A stretch of 64,000 bases of DNA from Brockia lithotrophica. GTDB taxonomy: Bacteria; Bacillota; Bacilli; Thermicanales; DSM-22653. This document shows positions 35,465 through 43,326 of the stretch, one piece after another. Under the pieces are notes generated by a model. It saw only the letters and a list, made by a program, of their open reading frames with translations. It made no database searches and was not told the origin of the DNA. The stretch is from contig PEBW01000004.1 in the NCBI GenBank assembly GCA_003050565.1, positions 1 through 64,000 of the forward strand, given 5' to 3'. Positions within the stretch are counted from its first letter, which is position 1, and every line of letters starts with the position of its first letter. The position numbers and the translations under genes are program-made.

Positions 35465-35913
35465 AAGAGCCGGCGGTCGCCGATAGCGCCTGTCTCATCG
35501 GACTGGAATCCATCGGGCACCTAGAACTTCTGCGAACGCTTTTCGAGCCTCTGGTCATCCCTCCAAGGGTTCAGGAAGAGTTTGGTTTACCGATAGACTG
35601 GCTACTTGTGCAATCGCCGACGGAGAGAATGCTTGTAAGTGTCCTTGAGCAAGTAGTCGATAGCGGAGAGGCAGAAGCCATCGCATTGGCAATGGAGAGA
35701 AGGTGGCGGCTTATCGTGGACGACCGCAAAGCCCGCTCGTGGGCAAAGCGGCTGGGCGTTCGTGTGATCGGTACGGCGGGTATCTTGGTTAGGGCAAAAA
35801 GAGAAGGTGTGATCTCGTCTGTTAAGCCATTGCTGGAAGCCTTGCAGCAAAAGGGATTTCGGATGAGTCCGGCTCTGGTGGCCGAAGTGCTTCGCTTGGC
35901 TGGCGAGGAATGA
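35461..35913 (+). CDS. DUF3368 PIN-like toxin
   Basis: A 150-residue product with PIN-fold features: an early Asp in VADSACLIGL, a Glu in GEAEAIALA and Asp residues in IVDDRKAR. DUF3368 proteins pair with UPF0175 antitoxins and are predicted RNases. GTG 35461 overlaps the antitoxin stop (GTGA). Its 3' end faces the DUF3800 gene with 31 bp between. Confidence 0.86.
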   Translation: MKEPAVADSACLIGLESIGHLELLRTLFEPLVIPPRVQEEFGLPIDWLLVQSPTERMLVSVLEQVVDSGEAEAIALAMERRWRLIVDDRKARSWAKRLGVRVIGTAGILVRAKREGVISSVKPLLEALQQKGFRMSPALVAEVLRLAGEE

Positions 35914-35944
35914 AGGAAACCGTTCTTTTCCAGTGGACCAACGC

Positions 35945-36814
35945 CTAATTATCATCAGTGATTTTCAAATTGGACATCAAATTATTATATGGCTTACCTT
36001 CATGATTAGGAAACCCCCAAATGTTGAACCTACGATAGAGTCTGAATTTCTGAAATTTTGGGGGTTGTTGCAGATCGTAGTGCCAACTGACAACCATCTT
36101 CCCAAGTTCTCGCTTTGTAGGTCGGGAAGAGCCAGCGACCAATGCCATTTGCGTAGCGCCGAGGAGCAGATCGCAGAATTGCAGAAGATCGTTGGTAGCG
36201 GAGTTCTCCAGCTTCAAACTCAATTTTACTGCCTTAGGATATTTTTTTCCTTCCCGCTGCGCCAAAAACGCATCCAGTTGGCTGCGGTATGGCAGATAAT
36301 CCTCGAAATTATCAACTATTCCTTGATCAGGGCGGCTCATCCGATCCTTGGCATCAGATACGAACTGGATCTCAACTTCATCTAGGTCTTCAGGACCGAG
36401 AAACCACGCGATGCCCGCCTTTAGCGCCATCGCTGTGAAACGGTTGTAAACGTGGTGATCTTTGGGAAAACGTCTGTGATCAAAGGCCGGACTCTTGCGA
36501 TCAACGGCCAGAACCGTGAAGCGAGCGATGTTTGCAAGCCCTGATTCAAAAGTCTCCATCCAATGTTTGGCTACCCGCGCCTTGGCACCATATTTACCGT
36601 CGAAGCTCTTGGGCAGAGAAGAAAAGTGGATTTCACCCCAGTAGTCTTCCTTCTGCCGCCAAGATTGCAAGGCTTCACGTGTTTTTTTCAGGTGATCATT
36701 CTGAACAAAAAGGAGTCCGATAAGAAGCCATTGGTTATTGGGGATGCTCTCGTCGTGGAAGACATGATAGGTAGTGTGGCGCATGACCGGATTGCCCCAC
36801 AGGTCCCGATGCAT
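35945..36814 (-). CDS. DUF3800 domain protein
   Basis: A 289-residue product with the N-terminal HDES motif and later AVDRKSPAF and FCDLLLGA segments typical of DUF3800, a family with a predicted RNase H-like fold and no established function; members often occur in mobile or defence regions. The gene is AT-richer than its neighbours, and has its own promoter. ATG 36814 follows GAGGGAG. The last ~15 residues are polar and unconserved. Confidence 0.85.
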   Translation of the reverse strand: MHRDLWGNPVMRHTTYHVFHDESIPNNQWLLIGLLFVQNDHLKKTREALQSWRQKEDYWGEIHFSSLPKSFDGKYGAKARVAKHWMETFESGLANIARFTVLAVDRKSPAFDHRRFPKDHHVYNRFTAMALKAGIAWFLGPEDLDEVEIQFVSDAKDRMSRPDQGIVDNFEDYLPYRSQLDAFLAQREGKKYPKAVKLSLKLENSATNDLLQFCDLLLGATQMALVAGSSRPTKRELGKMVVSWHYDLQQPPKFQKFRLYRRFNIWGFPNHEGKPYNNLMSNLKITDDN

Positions 36815-36853
36815 CGTTCACAACTCCCTCGAAAGGCTTTATCCCATAGTAAA

Positions 36854-36882
36854 ATTATAAATCTTACTTCCTTCCCGTGCAA
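36854..36882 (-). promoter_or_regulatory. Promoter of the DUF3800 gene
   Basis: On the minus strand, TTGCAC (36882-36877) and a perfect TATAAT (36859-36854) are 17 bases apart, 40 bases before the ATG. This is one of the clearest promoters in the window. Confidence 0.75.
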
Positions 36883-37027
36883 GTTCCGTGACAAAAAGAC
36901 TGCGGAATACGTCTCGCAGTGGGCATCCCAACTCTCCCGCGCGAGTTCGTCGGCAAAAGCGGTATGATAAGGGAAGGTGGGATGCGACGGGAAAGGACCT
37001 TTGTCGCAGCGGAAAGGAAGTGCGGCC

Positions 37028-37921
37028 ATGGAGAGCGGCGAACGGAACGAAAGCGGCGGGGAAGGGGCGGGTAAGCTCCGCCTTAACAAGGCCTTGGCCG
37101 TGGCGGGAGTAGCTTCAAGGCGTGGGGCGGACGCGCTCATCTTTTCCGGACGCGTGCGCGTGAACGGCGTCGTCGTCACCACGCCCGGCGTGCGCATCGA
37201 TCCAAAGGTGGATGTCGTGGAAGTGGACGGGAGACGGGTTCGGTTTTCCGCGCCTAAGGTCGTGTACCTCCTGTACAAGCCCAAAAACACGATCACGACC
37301 CTCCGCGATCCGCAGGGGAGGCGAACGATTCGCGACTTCCTCCGGGGCGTTTCCCAGCGCGTCTTTCCCGTGGGGAGGCTCGACCGAAACACCACGGGGC
37401 TTCTCCTCCTCACGAACGACGGGGAGCTCGCCAACCGACTCATGCACCCGCGCTACGGCGTCGAAAAGGTGTACGAAGTCCACCTCCGGGGGAGCCTCCC
37501 GCCGGAGGCTCGGCGGGGCGTGGAGATGGGGGTTACCCTCGAAGACGGCTTCGTTCGCCCCTTGCGTGTAGAATGGATACCGGGCGGGGGACGGGAGGAG
37601 ACGCGGCTGCGCCTCGTGCTCACCGAGGGGCGCTACCGCATTGTGCGCCGCATGTTCGAAGCGCTCGGCTTTTCCGTCAAGGCGCTACACCGCCCGCAGG
37701 TCGCCTTTCTCACCCTTGACGGCCTGCGTCCCGGCGAGTTGCGCCCGCTCACCCCGGAGGAACGCGAACGTCTGTACCACCTCGTCGGCCTTGAACCGCC
37801 AGCCGCAGACTTCGGGGTTGCAGGGGGGTCGTCTGCTTCCGCAGGGTCACGTTCGTGGGCGAGAGAAGAAATAGAAAACCCAGGTCGCGGAAAGCGAAGG
37901 GGGCGAGAGGAGCGTGGCTGA
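37028..37921 (+). CDS. rluB: 23S rRNA pseudouridine synthase RluB family
   Basis: S4 RNA-binding domain (about 16-75) followed by the pseudouridine synthase domain with the catalytic Asp in PVGRLDRNTTGLLLLTND. RluB modifies U2605 of 23S rRNA in Escherichia coli; the Bacillus homologue sits at the same place between spmB and the res genes. 297 residues with a charged unconserved C-terminal tail. ATG 37028 with AAAGGAAG seven bases upstream. It overlaps resD by 8 bp. Confidence 0.92.
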   Translation: MESGERNESGGEGAGKLRLNKALAVAGVASRRGADALIFSGRVRVNGVVVTTPGVRIDPKVDVVEVDGRRVRFSAPKVVYLLYKPKNTITTLRDPQGRRTIRDFLRGVSQRVFPVGRLDRNTTGLLLLTNDGELANRLMHPRYGVEKVYEVHLRGSLPPEARRGVEMGVTLEDGFVRPLRVEWIPGGGREETRLRLVLTEGRYRIVRRMFEALGFSVKALHRPQVAFLTLDGLRPGELRPLTPEERERLYHLVGLEPPAADFGVAGGSSASAGSRSWAREEIENPGRGKRRGREERG

Positions 37922-38750
37922 TGAGCGCCGGAATCCTTACGGAGGAATGAAGGAGGCCAACCACGGGGAAGCGGGAGGGGGGACCGGTTCGGCTCGGGGG
38001 AAACGACAGTCGGACGATTTCAAGAGCTTCGAAGGGCGCGACGTGCGGTTTCTCATCGTCGACGACGAGGAACGGATCCGTCGCCTCTTGCGCATGTACC
38101 TCGAACGCGAGCCCTACCGCGTCGTGATCGACGAAGCACAAGACGGCCTCGAGGCCCTGCGGAAGGCGCTCGAAAACGACTACGACCTCATCATCTTGGA
38201 CCTCATGCTTCCGGGAATGGATGGCATAGAGGTCGCCCAGCACCTCCGGCAGAAGAAGCGTACGCCCATCCTCATGCTCACCGCGCGTGGAGAAGAACCC
38301 GATCGGATCCTCGGGTTCGAGGTCGGGGCGGACGACTACGTCGTGAAGCCGTTCAGCTTGCGCGAGGTGATCTACCGGATCCGCGCCATCCTCAAGCGCT
38401 CTCTCGCCCTACCTTTGGCGGAAGAGGTGACCAACCGGCGGAAGATCGGACTTCCGTACCTCGAGATCGACCACGACGCGCGGCGGGTCCTCGTCAACGG
38501 CGAAGAGGTACACCTCACCCCCAAGGAGTACGACCTCCTGTACTTTCTCGCCGTGCAGCCGGACAAGGTCTTTACGCGCGAACAGTTGCTGCGGGAAGTC
38601 TGGGGGTACGAGTACTTTGGCGATTTGCGCACGGTGGATACGCACATCAAGCGCCTGCGGGAAAAGCTGGGCCGCGTTTCTCCCGAGGCGGCGCGCCTCA
38701 TCGTCACCGTGTGGGGTGTTGGCTACAAACTCGAGGTGCCAGAAGAATGA
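37914..38750 (+). CDS. resD: OmpR-type response regulator ResD
   Basis: Receiver domain with the phosphoacceptor Asp in IILDLMLPGMDG and Lys in DDYVVKPFSL, and a C-terminal winged helix (VHLTPKEYDLLYFLA, RTVDTHIKRLREKL). About 35 unconserved residues precede the receiver domain; start GTG 37914 or ATG 37947 are both possible. ResD with ResE governs the response to oxygen limitation in Bacillus. resABC, which precede it there, are missing. 278 residues; 4-bp overlap with resE. Confidence 0.9.
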   Translation: MADERRNPYGGMKEANHGEAGGGTGSARGKRQSDDFKSFEGRDVRFLIVDDEERIRRLLRMYLEREPYRVVIDEAQDGLEALRKALENDYDLIILDLMLPGMDGIEVAQHLRQKKRTPILMLTARGEEPDRILGFEVGADDYVVKPFSLREVIYRIRAILKRSLALPLAEEVTNRRKIGLPYLEIDHDARRVLVNGEEVHLTPKEYDLLYFLAVQPDKVFTREQLLREVWGYEYFGDLRTVDTHIKRLREKLGRVSPEAARLIVTVWGVGYKLEVPEE

Positions 38751-40492
38751 TCTACCGGTCCATAGTCGGGAAGCTCTGGATCACGGTCGTCGTCTTTACC
38801 GTCGTCGTCCTCATCGTCTTCAGTTCTCTCCTCTCGCAGTTTGTAAGCGGTTTTCTCTTGAACAAAGAACTCGACGACCTCGCGATCCTCGCGCGTTCCG
38901 CGGCGCAGGTACTCCTCTCCTCGGCTGATCACGAACAAAGTCGCACCCTTGAGGAGCTCCGGTGGGTGATCGAGGAGACGAAGGATCGCCGCCTCTACCT
39001 CGTCTTTCAGCCGGACGCTCCCGAACTGCCGCAGGGACTTCGGCCATTGACCGCCTCCCCCGAGTTCCGTTCCGTATGGAGTGGAGGGAGCGTGAAGCTG
39101 CGCACGACCTACGAAGAGGCGGGGAAGCGCGTCCCCGTCCTCGTCGTCGCCAGCGGATCCGCCGTTCCGGCGGGCAAGGGAGCCGTCCTCATCGTGGAAC
39201 CGGAGGCGGGCTTCCGCCCGATCGTCGAGGGGATCGATCGGCTTATCTTGGGCACGATCGTCCTTTCCGCCCTCGGGGTAACGGCGTGGGCGCTCTTCCT
39301 CACGCGTCGGATCACCCAACCCCTCGCGGAAATCAGCCTCGCCGCAAAGCGCATCGCCGAAGGCGAGTACGACACGCACCTCGCCTACGACTTCCAGGAC
39401 GAGATCGGAGTGCTCGCCCGTTCCTTCAACCAGATGGCCTCGCGCTTACGGGATTCCATAAGCGCCTTGCGGGAAAAGCGAGAAGAACTCGAGGGCGTGC
39501 TCGAGAGCATGGAAGAGGGGGTCCTTCTCACGGACACGGCGGGCACCTTTCTGCACGCGAACGGCGCTGCCCGTCGCCTCGTGCCTTCGCTCGAAGAGTT
39601 CTTTTCCCTCATTCGCCCTCAGTGGGAAGAGGCGGTACGAGAAAGGAAAACCGTGCGCCTCGCGGAGCTCGAGTTCCTCGGCCGAACGTACCACGTCACC
39701 CTCACGCCGCTCTACCGCGACGAGGGTAGTGTGCGCGGCGTAAGCGTCGTCTTTCGCGACATCACCCTTGAAGTGCGCGTGGAGACTCTGCGGCGCGACT
39801 TCTTCGCCAACGTCTCGCACGAGCTCAAGACGCCCGTCGCCCTCATGCAGGGATACACGGAAGCCCTCCTCGACGGCCTCGCCCGGAACGAAGAAGAAGA
39901 GCGCGAGCTCGTCCAGATCATCCACGAGGAGACGCTTCGCATGGGTCGGCTCGTCCAGGACCTCTTGGACTTCTCGCGCCTCGAAGCCGGACGGCTCAAG
40001 CTGTACCGGCGGCCCACTTCGCTCGAAGAGCTCGTGGCCCGGCTCAAGCGCCGCTTCGACCCCGTCTTTCGCGAGCGGGAGATTCGCTTTCGCTACGAAA
40101 TCGAGGCGACAGGTTCCTTCTGCCTCGATCCCGACCGCTTCGAGCAGATCCTCACGAACCTCGTGGACAACGCCCTGCGCTATACGCCGTACGGGGGCGA
40201 GATCGCCGTGCGCGCTCGGGAAGAAGAGGAGGTCCTCTGGTTCGACGTTTCCGACACGGGCGTCGGCATCGAACCTGAGGACCTCCCGTACGTCTTTGAA
40301 CGCTTCTACAAGGGGGATAAGTCGCGGCGGCGAGGCGAAGGAGGCTCAGGGTTGGGGTTGGCGATCGTGAAGCGCCTCGTAGAAGCCCACGGCGGTAGGA
40401 TCTGGGTGGAAAGCACCCTGGGAAAGGGAACGACCTTTTGCATGCGCTTTCCTCTTACCGAGCTTCGGGGCTGCGGCGAGTTTAACGCCTGA
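38747..40492 (+). CDS. resE: Membrane sensor histidine kinase ResE
   Basis: Two membrane helices (about 8-32 and 167-190) flank an extracellular sensor domain; then HAMP (about 190-240), a PAS-like region, HisKA with the phospho-His in VSHELKTP, and HATPase with DNALRYTP, DTGVGI and GSGLGL. 581 residues. ATG 38747 overlaps the resD stop. Its 3' end overlaps the convergent lipoprotein gene by 11 bp. Confidence 0.92.
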   Translation: MIYRSIVGKLWITVVVFTVVVLIVFSSLLSQFVSGFLLNKELDDLAILARSAAQVLLSSADHEQSRTLEELRWVIEETKDRRLYLVFQPDAPELPQGLRPLTASPEFRSVWSGGSVKLRTTYEEAGKRVPVLVVASGSAVPAGKGAVLIVEPEAGFRPIVEGIDRLILGTIVLSALGVTAWALFLTRRITQPLAEISLAAKRIAEGEYDTHLAYDFQDEIGVLARSFNQMASRLRDSISALREKREELEGVLESMEEGVLLTDTAGTFLHANGAARRLVPSLEEFFSLIRPQWEEAVRERKTVRLAELEFLGRTYHVTLTPLYRDEGSVRGVSVVFRDITLEVRVETLRRDFFANVSHELKTPVALMQGYTEALLDGLARNEEEERELVQIIHEETLRMGRLVQDLLDFSRLEAGRLKLYRRPTSLEELVARLKRRFDPVFREREIRFRYEIEATGSFCLDPDRFEQILTNLVDNALRYTPYGGEIAVRAREEEEVLWFDVSDTGVGIEPEDLPYVFERFYKGDKSRRRGEGGSGLGLAIVKRLVEAHGGRIWVESTLGKGTTFCMRFPLTELRGCGEFNA

Positions 40493-41252
40493 AAGGCGCG
40501 TCCGTATAGGCCTGCCCCGGGCTCTCCTTCTTCCGTTTCAGGAGGCGCAAGACGAGGACCACGACTCCGACCCCCACGGCGAGGACGAGGACAGCCACAC
40601 CGATACCCCAAGGAGCGCCGAGGAGGCCACCCCCGGCGGGGTAGGCAAAGGCAAATTCCATGGGCCCCTTTTGGGATGTCCCGATTTTCCACGTGATCTT
40701 CTGTTCCCGGTCGTTGTACGTTCCGTTCGTCTGCACGTCGGTGGCATCTTTGGGCAACCGCACGGTGAACGTACCTTCCAGGGGCACGGGATACGAGCTG
40801 TCGGATGTGCCGGAAACTTGGTCCATATCGAGGGTCACGCGGTAGGCTTCGTAGATCTTGCCGCCCTCGCGTTTCGAGGTGTGCGCGATCTCGATTCCGT
40901 CGCGGGATAACGTCCCTTGCGGGGTAAAGACCGCAGGCGCCTCGATCCGGAACCCTTGCTTGCTTTCGCGCGCGAGTTCTTCGAATTTGCACGTCGGCAC
41001 CTTGGCGCATTCGTCTTTCAACTCTTGGACCTTGTGATTCCATTCGCCGCCGGCGAGGGAGATGAGCGACTCCTCTGCGAGAAGCTCCAGGGACAGGCGC
41101 GGCTTGTCGGGCTTCGTGAGATCGAGGTCCATGTTCATCTCAAAACAACCGGATAGGGCAAAAAGGACGGGGAGGAGCAGGACGAAGGTGGCGGCGCGTC
41201 GGACCGCCAGGGGGGTGCGGCTGGCCGAACGTCGCCCTTCCCTTACTGTCAT
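40482..41252 (-). CDS. Lipoprotein with C-terminal membrane anchor (DUF3153/LppM-like)
   Basis: A lipoprotein signal with lipobox ALSGC (about residues 30-34), a beta-rich outer domain of about 190 residues with two cysteines (ECAKVPTC), a C-terminal helix and a short basic tail. This is the layout of DUF3153/LppM-type proteins; function unknown. I chose ATG 41252, with AAGGTGGG eight bases upstream, because it puts the signal at the N-terminus. It lies 76 bp after ppa on the same strand. Confidence 0.75.
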   Translation of the reverse strand: MTVREGRRSASRTPLAVRRAATFVLLLPVLFALSGCFEMNMDLDLTKPDKPRLSLELLAEESLISLAGGEWNHKVQELKDECAKVPTCKFEELARESKQGFRIEAPAVFTPQGTLSRDGIEIAHTSKREGGKIYEAYRVTLDMDQVSGTSDSSYPVPLEGTFTVRLPKDATDVQTNGTYNDREQKITWKIGTSQKGPMEFAFAYPAGGGLLGAPWGIGVAVLVLAVGVGVVVLVLRLLKRKKESPGQAYTDAPFRR

Positions 41253-41328
41253 CTCGTTTTCCCACCTTTTGCCGGGGTCACCGCCGGATGCACGTCCCGG
41301 ACGTCCTGCTCCGCCGTTTTTCGGGACG

Positions 41329-41823
41329 TCAGCCCCGCTCGCGGTAGCGCCTCCTGGCGTCCTCGAGAAGGCGTGCGGCAGCCTCGGCGTTTTCCCAGCC
41401 GCGCACTTCCGTCGTTTTGTTTTCCAGCGTCTTGTACACTTCAAAGAAGTGGGCGATTTCCCTGAGGATGTGCGGGGGAACGTCCGAAAGGTCGCGGATG
41501 TGGCTCATCCGCGGGTCTCCCGTGGCAACGGCGAGGAGCTTTTCGTCCTCTCCTTTTTCGTCCGCCATGCGCAGAAAGCCTACGACGCGCGACTCGATGA
41601 CGACCCCGGGGAAGGTGGGGTACGAGGTGAGCACGAGGGCGTCCAGAGGATCTCCGTCCTCCGCCAGCGTCTCTTCGATGTACCCGTATTCTGCCGGGTA
41701 AAACATGGGCGAGTAGAGCACGCGATCGAGGACGAAACGCCCGCGCTCCTTGTCGAACTCGTACTTGTTCGCGCTCCCGCGCGGGATTTCAATAACCACC
41801 TCGACGATGTGTTCTCGGCTCAT
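41329..41823 (-). CDS. ppa: Inorganic pyrophosphatase, family I
   Basis: Hydrolyses pyrophosphate, pulling biosynthetic reactions forward. The metal-binding signature DGDPLDALVL is intact, with EIPRGSANKYEFDK and RVLYSPMFYPAEYGY. 164 residues, typical. Bacillus subtilis uses the unrelated family II enzyme, so this is a lineage difference. A perfect TATAAT lies on the minus strand at 41929-41924, about 100 bases upstream. Confidence 0.95.
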   Translation of the reverse strand: MSREHIVEVVIEIPRGSANKYEFDKERGRFVLDRVLYSPMFYPAEYGYIEETLAEDGDPLDALVLTSYPTFPGVVIESRVVGFLRMADEKGEDEKLLAVATGDPRMSHIRDLSDVPPHILREIAHFFEVYKTLENKTTEVRGWENAEAAARLLEDARRRYRERG

Positions 41824-41923
41824 CGGGACACGACCTCCTCACGGGGTGACTTTTACGGGCACGTTTCGGGAGACGGCTCGCGCCGAGGGCACGCGGGCGC
41901 TCCGAAACCGCTGCCATGCCCGT

Positions 41924-41929
41924 ATTATA
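41924..41929 (-). promoter_or_regulatory. -10 box upstream of ppa
   Basis: A perfect TATAAT on the minus strand, about 100 bases before the ppa start; the -35 zone is poor. Confidence 0.45.
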
Positions 41930-42072
41930 CATCAGGAACGCGAAGGGAAGGCGACGCATCCCATGCCCCAATCGCTCGTCCGAGGTCTTGCCGGCGTTCG
42001 GGCATACATATGCGCTTCGGATCTCTGCATAGACAAAAACGGAACGAAGCAGAAAGGAAGGAGGAGGGGGAG

Positions 42073-42675
42073 GTGAGAGGGGTGCCCGTGCTCCTGTTCC
42101 TCGGGGCGGTATGGATCCTCGAACCCGCCATGCGCTTCCTCTTGAGCGGCGCCTATCCCCTCTCCCCGTACACGAACCTCGGGGACTTCCTCGCCCTCCT
42201 CCTCTTTCGTCCGTTTCTCTTTGCCGTCCACCTGAGCGGGGTCCTCCTCGCCCAACACCTCAAGCTCCTTGCCGTCGAGCGCGCTTGGATGCGGTCGTCG
42301 CGGGAAGGCGTCCGCTGCCTCGTGCTCGTTTTTGCGTCGTGGGTGTGGGCGGCGGGTTTCCTCGGGTTTTCTTTTGGGCTGGCGTTCGTACTCTTCCTCA
42401 CGCTCGAACTCGGTCGCCTTCGGGACGCCGTGCGAGCGGCGGTGCGCAGCCTTCGCCTTCTGCGGTCGGGCCTCTCGCAGGAACTCCTTCGGCGGGGCTA
42501 CGGAGCCACTTGGGAGTCCTCCGGTAAGGGTTCGTCGGGATGCGTCGCTCGAGGAGAGGAGAGCAGGAGGCTTCGAGGGACCACGGGAACCAGATCTCTC
42601 CTTGGACGTTTTTCCCCGGGGCTCTCGACACATGCGGGCAAAAACGTGGGAAACGCTAACGGGCGAAGGGGGTGA
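42073..42675 (+). CDS. Membrane protein of unknown function
   Basis: Not recognised. About 200 residues with three or four hydrophobic helices in the first 130 residues and a basic, low-complexity tail. GTG 42073 has GGAGG upstream. The end overlaps the next gene (GTGA), which supports it being a real, coupled gene; the tail's composition makes its exact extent less sure. Confidence 0.58.
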   Translation: MRGVPVLLFLGAVWILEPAMRFLLSGAYPLSPYTNLGDFLALLLFRPFLFAVHLSGVLLAQHLKLLAVERAWMRSSREGVRCLVLVFASWVWAAGFLGFSFGLAFVLFLTLELGRLRDAVRAAVRSLRLLRSGLSQELLRRGYGATWESSGKGSSGCVARGEESRRLRGTTGTRSLLGRFSPGLSTHAGKNVGNANGRRG

Positions 42676-42980
42676 TCGACGTGCAGAACGGTCTCGGAGC
42701 CTTCCTCATCGGCGCCGGCCTCGGGCTCATCGCCGGCGTGGCGGTCGTGAAGTGGATGGACGTGGCGTGGGAAGAGGATGCCGTGCAGCGCCTGGCGAGG
42801 CGTGGACGGCGGGTCCTCGATCAGTCCCGCGAAAGCGCCGAGCAGGTGGCCGAAGGAATCAAGGAAAACGTGCGCGAGGGTACGCAAAAGATCGTGCGGC
42901 GCGTGCGCGAGTCGACCGGCGACCTCTCTTCGCGGGGAGAGGCGCTCTTCGAGGGAACTCCCGATTACGCCCGTGAATAA
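42672..42980 (+). CDS. YtxH-like small membrane protein
   Basis: A 102-residue product with one Gly-rich N-terminal helix (GLGAFLIGAGLGLIAGVAVVKWM) split here only for description, followed by a long charged amphipathic helix with repeated Glu/Arg/Gln. This is the YtxH-type layout, linked to stress in Bacillus; function unknown. GTG 42672 overlaps the preceding stop. Confidence 0.68.
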   Translation: MIDVQNGLGAFLIGAGLGLIAGVAVVKWMDVAWEEDAVQRLARRGRRVLDQSRESAEQVAEGIKENVREGTQKIVRRVRESTGDLSSRGEALFEGTPDYARE

Positions 42981-43076
42981 AGCGGGTGACCGTGGCACGC
43001 TCGGATCGGGAGAAACGGGTGAGGTGCAAGCCCGTTCCTCTGCCGCGTGTCCACCGCGGTTGAGCGATACACATGC

Positions 43077-43106
43077 AAGGGCCCGAAAGAAACGGGCCCT
43101 TTGCGT
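43077..43106 (+). terminator. Terminator after the YtxH-like gene
   Basis: AAGGGCCCG (43077-43085) and CGGGCCCTT (43093-43101) form a perfect 9-bp stem with a seven-base loop, followed by a short T-containing tract. Confidence 0.75.
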
Positions 43107-43326
43107 TGTTCGGCGGTGTACGTGTCTTACGGCCACGTGCGCAGATCGCTCTGGCGTACGGTACAATAGCGGTACGGAAGCAAAGCCGGAGATAAGGGCG
43201 CGGAATTTTGCGCCCTCGGCGAGAAACGGGTAGCGTTTCCTTCACGTTCTCGAGGTTCTCGAGGCCCGGCGCGCCCAAATCCCGAAAGAGCCTCGCAGCG
43301 GCAGAGAGGTGTGGGAGGGGTTTTTG
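43107..43326. other. Leader region of the AI-2E family transporter gene
   Basis: No gene is seen. A possible -10 TACAAT lies at 43162-43167. A 7-bp stem AGGGCGC (43195-43201) / GCGCCCT (43210-43216) follows, then a tandem TTCTCGAGG repeat near 43245-43263. This could be a structured leader, but no known riboswitch was recognised. Confidence 0.4.

Larger units (their letters stand above)
35049..37027. other. Accessory island between spmB and rluB
   Basis: Genes conserved as neighbours in Bacillus (spmB, rluB) are split by 2 kb holding a toxin-antitoxin pair and a DUF3800 gene. Base composition is visibly less GC-rich than the flanks, most clearly at 35900-36900, which suggests transfer. No transposase, inverted repeats or attachment-site duplications are visible at the edges. 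Confidence 0.7.
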
